The position numbers and the translations under genes are program-made. From Erysipelotrichaceae bacterium (GTDB lineage: Bacteria > Bacillota_I > Bacilli_A > Erysipelotrichales > Erysipelotrichaceae), in contig JAFYHQ010000020.1 of the NCBI GenBank assembly GCA_017539105.1, positions 1 through 64,000 of the forward strand: a stretch of 64,000 bases of DNA, read 5' to 3'. Below are positions 60,033-64,000 of the stretch, one piece after another. How positions within the stretch are numbered: position 1 is the first letter of the stretch; each line of letters begins with the position of its first letter. The notes under the pieces were generated by a model, which made no database searches, was not told the DNA's origin, and was given only the letters and a program-made list of their open reading frames with translations.

Positions 60033-61025
60033 ATGAGAAAACTGACGATTGTCGCATTGACGGTGTTGCTGGGTTTGCTGGTGATCGGCGGATGCGCGCA
60101 AAAAAACAAAGATTATGATCTGGATTATCTTGTTCTGGTGAACAAGCTGAATCCGCTGCCGGATGACTGGGAAGACAAGATCAGGACCGTAAGTTTTACC
60201 AATACGGTAGGAAACAATGTCGAAGTGGAAGAACGGGCTTATGAAGCATATCTGAAACTGAAGAAGGATCTTAAGAAACAAGGCATCTATGTCGATCTGG
60301 ATTCCGCAAGAAGAAGCATTGCGGAGCAGCAGCAGATCATTGACGACTTTACCGAACAGTATGGCGCGGATTATACGGAAAAGGTCGTTGCGAAACCGGG
60401 ATTGTCCGAGCATCATACCGGACTGGCATTGGATCTGTATCTGATTATCGATGGTGTCAATGTGGATGAAAACGAAGACATGATGCAGTATCCGGATATC
60501 TGGGAAGTGATCCATGAAAAACTGGACGATTATGGTTTCATCCTCCGTTATCTGCCGGAAAAGGAACATATCACCGGTTATGCCTATGAACCGTGGCATA
60601 TCCGTTATGTGAATGACAAGGAGATCGCAAAAGAAATCATGGATAAAGGTATCACATTAGAGGGTTATCTCGGTGCAGTGAATGAAACGGAGGTCAGCCT
60701 TGATTATGACAAATCAGTTTTGTATACCAAAGCGGAACTGGATGAAGTCTTTACCAGGATCAAATGTCAGTTTGCTTCGTGGGAAGGCGTGGAACTGCAT
60801 GCGCTTCGCTATGCAGGCGATACCTGCAACAATGATGCGAATCTGGCTTGGGTGAATTCATTGGAAGGTAAAAACTTCAGTAGGATCATTGAGGTTTTCA
60901 GCGATTTCCATACGCCGAAAGAAGGTTATGGCACCTTGGAACCTGACAAGGATTATCAGGATTACCAGTGGTGGCTGGCTTGCGGCGAAGACGGAGACTG
61001 GGATATCGTCAGTTTCGGTTACTGA
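60033..61025 (+). CDS. VanY-type D-Ala-D-Ala carboxypeptidase lipoprotein
   Basis: A 330-residue lipoprotein. The signal ends in lipobox VIGGC (residues near 18-22). The M15B peptidase domain (about 45-210) has zinc ligands in SEHHTGLALDL (SxHxxGxxxD) and EPWHIRY. It trims peptidoglycan stem peptides outside the membrane. An extra C-terminal domain (about 220-330, many Trp and Cys) is of unknown type. The start at 60033 is set by GAGGGGAGATTT-ATG. The PrsW gene follows after 15 bp. Confidence 0.9.
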   Translation: MRKLTIVALTVLLGLLVIGGCAQKNKDYDLDYLVLVNKLNPLPDDWEDKIRTVSFTNTVGNNVEVEERAYEAYLKLKKDLKKQGIYVDLDSARRSIAEQQQIIDDFTEQYGADYTEKVVAKPGLSEHHTGLALDLYLIIDGVNVDENEDMMQYPDIWEVIHEKLDDYGFILRYLPEKEHITGYAYEPWHIRYVNDKEIAKEIMDKGITLEGYLGAVNETEVSLDYDKSVLYTKAELDEVFTRIKCQFASWEGVELHALRYAGDTCNNDANLAWVNSLEGKNFSRIIEVFSDFHTPKEGYGTLEPDKDYQDYQWWLACGEDGDWDIVSFGY

Positions 61026-61040
61026 TAAGGAGGAATCATC

Positions 61041-61760
61041 ATGGCTGTTATGGTTGCAGTAGCTCTTCTATCTTTTATTCCTTCGATCCTGTTGTTTCTG
61101 TTTCTTAGAAACAACAGAAAGGATGACGAGACATATCGCAAGGATTGCGTGTCTCTTTTAGGCAAAGGTCTTCTGATCTGTACGCTCGTTCTGCTTGGCG
61201 ATCTGGCTTTAAAGATTCCTTGGAACATGATCGGCATCGGGAAGAAATATCCTCTTCTCAATGAGATATTCAACTGTTTCGTCATCAATGCTTTAATCGA
61301 AGAAGGCGCCAAATTCCTGACCGCAAATAAGTATATTAAGAAAGACATGTCCAAGACTTCCAGACTGGATGTGATTTCCTTCCTGGTTATCGCTGCCTTG
61401 TCTTTCGGTCTTCTGGAAGATATCGTCTATGCTTTTAATACAAATATCGGTCAGATCATTCTCAGAGGGATACTGATGGGGCATGTTCCTTATGCGATGC
61501 TGACAGGCCAGCTCTATGGCAAAGGGATCGCTGAAAAGAAGAAATGGCTTGGCGTTCTGGGTTTCATTCTGTCCGTTCTTCTGCATGGCACCTACAATCT
61601 GATGCTGAAAGAAGATATGCCTGACTGGTCGGCATTCGTTGTCGTAACGGAAACGGCTTTGGAATTCATTTATATGATCTGCATGATCTTCTTTATCCGC
61701 AAGAAAAGAAACGATCCGGAATACAATCGTCCGATCTTTACCGGAATTCAAGAAGCATAA
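61041..61760 (+). CDS. PrsW-family intramembrane protease
   Basis: A 239-residue membrane protein with about seven helices. Conserved motifs are EEGAKF, FGLLEDIVYAF, GHVPYAMLTGQLYG and LHGTYN, the glutamic-protease signature shared with CPBP enzymes. Bacillus PrsW cleaves the anti-sigma factor RsiW; no sigma or anti-sigma gene is nearby, so the target is unknown. Strong AAGGAGGAATC ribosome site. Probably co-transcribed with the VanY-like gene. Confidence 0.9.
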   Translation: MAVMVAVALLSFIPSILLFLFLRNNRKDDETYRKDCVSLLGKGLLICTLVLLGDLALKIPWNMIGIGKKYPLLNEIFNCFVINALIEEGAKFLTANKYIKKDMSKTSRLDVISFLVIAALSFGLLEDIVYAFNTNIGQIILRGILMGHVPYAMLTGQLYGKGIAEKKKWLGVLGFILSVLLHGTYNLMLKEDMPDWSAFVVVTETALEFIYMICMIFFIRKKRNDPEYNRPIFTGIQEA

Positions 61761-61768
61761 TCAGACAG

Positions 61769-61794
61769 GCGGTCCTGAAAAGGGCCGCTTTTTT
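61769..61794 (+). terminator. Intrinsic terminator of the VanY-PrsW unit
   Basis: Stem GCGGTCCT (61769-61776) / AGGGCCGC (61781-61788) with one G-U, GAAA tetraloop, T6. Confidence 0.9.
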
Positions 61795-61795
61795 C

Positions 61796-61804
61796 TGTTA
61801 TACT
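61796..61804 (+). promoter_or_regulatory. Extended -10 of the second CorA gene
   Basis: TGTTATACT (TGn-TATACT) right after the terminator. +1 is near 61811, then AGAGGAA. Confidence 0.5.
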
Positions 61805-61823
61805 AGTTTCAGAGGAAATGAAT

Positions 61824-62741
61824 ATGTACTATCTGATCGAACAGACACTGAAAGAAGTCGGGAAAGAAGAATATAAGAAAAGCAGGAAACACTTTGTTGC
61901 GGTTTTCAACAGGAAAGAATGGGAAACCGGAAAAGAAGAGTTTCCGTTTTCAAATGAAATCGATAATGAACTCAATGAGATGCTGACAACAAAAGCCAGC
62001 GTCAATTATGATTCGTTATCAGGTACTTTTTCGATTCCTGACCGTATGGATATGGATAACGACGATTACTGTTTCGCGTTCGCTTTGAATCAGAAGGGGA
62101 TCGTTTTTGTGGATGACAGCGGTTATGTGAAGAACGCGGTCGATACGATCATCCGGACCAAGAAATGGAATGCTCCGAGTCTGGAGAGGTTTATCTATGA
62201 CTTTCTGGATCATATCGTGAAGGATGATCTGCGGGTCATGGAAAAATATGAGAAAGAGCTGGATGAAATGGAAGCCAAGATCCAGAATGACGATAAAGAT
62301 ATTTCTCTGAATGAAGCGAACTATGTCCGCAGCGCGATCCGCTATCTGCTGGTTCATTATGAGCAGCTCATGGATCTTTCCCAGGAACTGGATGAAAACG
62401 AGAATGGTTTCTTTAATGAAAAAAATCTCAAGTATTTCCGTTCCTACATGAACCGTTTGGACCGCTTATACAACAATGCGGCGTCCTTAAGGGATTACTC
62501 GATACAGATCCGTGATTTCCATCGCGAATCGATCGCGGTCAAACAGAACAATATCATGACGCTTCTGACGGTTGTTACAAGCGTATTTATGCCGCTGACT
62601 CTGATCACCGGCTGGTATGGCATGAACTTCAAATACATGCCGGAACTGAATCAGCAGATCGCTTATCCGCTGGTATTTGTCGTATGTATCGTCATTGTGG
62701 TCATATCTTTGTTGTATTTCAAGAAAAAGAAATGGTTATAA
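61824..62741 (+). CDS. CorA-family divalent cation channel, second copy
   Basis: A 305-residue paralog of the 35549 CorA. A cytosolic domain with long helices (EKYEKELDEMEAKI, YLLVHYEQLMDLSQEL) precedes two C-terminal helices. The WYGMN selectivity motif is at the end of the first; the tail is KKKKWL. ATG at 61824 is preferred to 61818 because AGAGG is only three bases from the earlier codon. Two CorA copies suggest different metals or conditions. A membrane-protein gene follows after 16 bp. Confidence 0.9.
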   Translation: MYYLIEQTLKEVGKEEYKKSRKHFVAVFNRKEWETGKEEFPFSNEIDNELNEMLTTKASVNYDSLSGTFSIPDRMDMDNDDYCFAFALNQKGIVFVDDSGYVKNAVDTIIRTKKWNAPSLERFIYDFLDHIVKDDLRVMEKYEKELDEMEAKIQNDDKDISLNEANYVRSAIRYLLVHYEQLMDLSQELDENENGFFNEKNLKYFRSYMNRLDRLYNNAASLRDYSIQIRDFHRESIAVKQNNIMTLLTVVTSVFMPLTLITGWYGMNFKYMPELNQQIAYPLVFVVCIVIVVISLLYFKKKKWL

Positions 62742-62757
62742 ATAAAGGGGATGGAAT

Positions 62758-63447
62758 ATGCGTGAATTGTTGATTAATACAATGGCGCCTATGCTGTGGG
62801 CCATGACATTCTTTGATGCCATAGCGATTTATTTCATGATAAAAGAATTCAAAAATAAATGCGTAGATCCTTTGCCTCTGCTGACAGGAATCTTATGCGT
62901 GGGCTTGTTTTATGATTCCTTGATCCTGTCATGTGGCTGTTTCTTGCAGTATGGGACGCTGTTTCATCATCTGAGCCAGATGCGCTATATCCTGCATTGC
63001 ACGCTGATACCATTGCTGTTTCCGATCTGTGCCTACTCACTGACAGAGAATAAAAAGGTTATCAGGATCGTCTGGGTCTTGTCTGTTATCATCATGATCC
63101 TGGGCTTTGCCGGAGGACTTATGGTCATCACGGAGCCGAGAACCGTAGGACTGATTAAACGATATGCGACTTCTGATTTTACCGGAAAGTTCTCAAGTAC
63201 GCTGACTTCTCTGCTGGATACGGTACCGGTATTTATCATGATCGGGATTGGCGTTTATTTGTGGATCAGAAAGAAGAATTCGAACATGTTTCTGTCGGGA
63301 TTCTTCATGCTGCTGTTTACTTTGATAGGAATCTTTTTAGGCAAGGATCCTTCGGGGGATCGGAGCCAGAGCCTTATGTTCTATATCAGCATGTATGGAG
63401 AAGCGCTGATGGTATTCTTCCTCTGGCGTTTCATCCGAAAGAAATAA
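62758..63447 (+). CDS. Hypothetical polytopic membrane protein
   Basis: A 229-residue protein with six or seven hydrophobic helices. It has a Cys-rich segment SCGCF near residue 62 and a basic end (FIRKK). I do not recognise the family. Strong AAAGGGGATGG ribosome site. Likely co-transcribed with the second CorA gene, ending at a terminator. Confidence 0.75.
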   Translation: MRELLINTMAPMLWAMTFFDAIAIYFMIKEFKNKCVDPLPLLTGILCVGLFYDSLILSCGCFLQYGTLFHHLSQMRYILHCTLIPLLFPICAYSLTENKKVIRIVWVLSVIIMILGFAGGLMVITEPRTVGLIKRYATSDFTGKFSSTLTSLLDTVPVFIMIGIGVYLWIRKKNSNMFLSGFFMLLFTLIGIFLGKDPSGDRSQSLMFYISMYGEALMVFFLWRFIRKK

Positions 63448-63457
63448 CACTTACAAA

Positions 63458-63480
63458 AAAAGCCCTATACGGGCTTTTAA
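63458..63480. terminator. Bidirectional terminator
   Basis: Stem AAAAGCCC (63458-63465) / GGGCTTTT (63471-63478), loop TATAC, A-run on the left and T-run on the right. Lies between convergent genes. Confidence 0.85.
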
Positions 63481-63506
63481 AATGTTTTTTATCAAACGAT
63501 GCAGAT

Positions 63507-64000
63507 TCACGAAATGATCCTTGCCAGAAATTGTCTGGTCCTCTCATTCTTCGGATGAATGAAGATCTCGGAAGGCATCCCTTCTTCCAGAATGATGCCA
63601 TCATCCATGAAAATGACTTTATCTGAAACATCCTGAGCAAATTTCATCTCATGGGTCACGATGATCATTGTCATGTCTTCTTCTGCCAGTTCTTTGATGA
63701 CATTCAGCACTTCTCCGACCATTTCCGGATCAAGAGCGGAAGTCGGTTCATCAAACAGCAGGATCTCTGGATCCATGCACAGTGCCCGTGCGATGGCCAC
63801 ACGCTGCTTCTGTCCTCCGGATAAAGTGGATGGATAGGCGTGAATGAATTCGGCAAGACCGACTTTTTCCAGCTGCCTGATCGCTTCCTGTCTGGCCTCT
63901 TCTTTGCTTTTTTTCAGCACTTTTATCTGCGCCAGCATGCAGTTGTCCAAGACATTCATATTATTGAAGAGATTGAACTGCTGAAAGACCATTCCCACTT
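63507..64000 (-). CDS. Amino-acid ABC transporter ATPase, GlnQ/HisP type (5' end beyond window)
   Basis: The C-terminal 164 residues of a polar amino acid importer ATPase. The Q-loop (VFQQFNLF), signature LSGGQKQR, Walker [15 protein letters not shown] and H-loop VTHEM are present. The end ([11 protein letters not shown]) is typical of GlnQ/GltL. Walker A and the start lie past position 64000, so this is a fragment of the window rather than a broken gene. Permease and binding-protein genes are expected upstream, outside the window. Confidence 0.93.
   Translation of the reverse strand, partial: VGMVFQQFNLFNNMNVLDNCMLAQIKVLKKSKEEARQEAIRQLEKVGLAEFIHAYPSTLSGGQKQRVAIARALCMDPEILLFDEPTSALDPEMVGEVLNVIKELAEEDMTMIIVTHEMKFAQDVSDKVIFMDDGIILEEGMPSEIFIHPKNERTRQFLARIIS

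Noticed and set aside
59912-60118. Open frame of 68 codons in the VanY leader
   Set aside because: It starts with GTG without a ribosome site and runs out of frame into the signal-peptide region of the real gene.

Overview
The window reads as a compact, low-GC Gram-positive (Firmicutes) chromosome. The best guess is an Erysipelotrichia-like gut or oral anaerobe. Supporting this are RNA polymerase delta (rpoE), DUF1934, FakA with an Asp23 partner, DivIB, rubrerythrin and desulfoferrodoxin (anaerobic oxygen defence), strong AAGGAGG ribosome sites, and many short U-tailed terminators. The species assignment is inference. No insertion sequence, prophage, CRISPR array or rRNA was seen.

Layout. 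1-4224: end of a surface (SLH-like) protein, divergent ung/folC, uridine phosphorylase and two poorly known genes. 4233-9128: tRNA-Arg, Asp23-FakA, Nudix, ADP-ribosylglycohydrolase and an M48 protease. 9149-13762: acyl-CoA synthetase, ligA and a membrane-anchored protein. 13792-18759: three consecutive RlmD/TrmA-family RNA methyltransferases, a double-GNAT acetyltransferase and the decayed end of a fourth methyltransferase. 18929-27639: a zinc-ribbon membrane protein, a large hybrid histidine kinase, a YdcF-like protein, an M20 amidohydrolase and a LexA-like S24 regulator. 27674-33142: murG-murB-divIB, rubrerythrin, murI/murD. 33201-37786: DUF1934-rpoE, a HAD phosphatase with ispF, desulfoferrodoxin, CorA and an MTA/SAH deaminase-like gene. 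37833-44737: a methyltransferase, a VTC/DUF4956/beta-helix lipoprotein operon, and an operon resembling Bacillus ydjGHI (zinc ribbon, TPM, SPFH). 44845-51144: Na/Pi symporter, tRNA-His, MBL hydrolase, YgjP-like peptidase, a small transcribed element, an ankyrin protein and an EF-G paralog. 51193-64000: HtrA, CPBP protease, a YwaF-like protein, a GAF-ABC ATPase with a giant coiled-coil FtsX permease, an alpha/beta hydrolase, a VanY-like lipoprotein, PrsW, a second CorA and a partial amino-acid ABC ATPase.

Three regulatory patterns stand out. First, at least eight genes (ung, folC, ligA, murD, a HAD phosphatase, a TehB-like methyltransferase, a YgjP-like peptidase, a CPBP protease) have a TAnAAT box ending exactly six bases before ATG and no Shine-Dalgarno. 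This predicts leaderless mRNAs. ung and folC share one palindromic box. Second, the VTC operon and htrA carry the same TTCA(C/G) boxes repeated every 11 bp at an identical distance from the -10, as expected for a PhoB/OmpR-type activator. Third, many terminator hairpins include the stop codon of the gene they end.

Much of the window concerns the cell envelope: peptidoglycan synthesis, membrane-stress proteins, intramembrane and surface proteases, polyphosphate/surface polymer genes and phosphate or magnesium transport. All functions are inferred from sequence alone.
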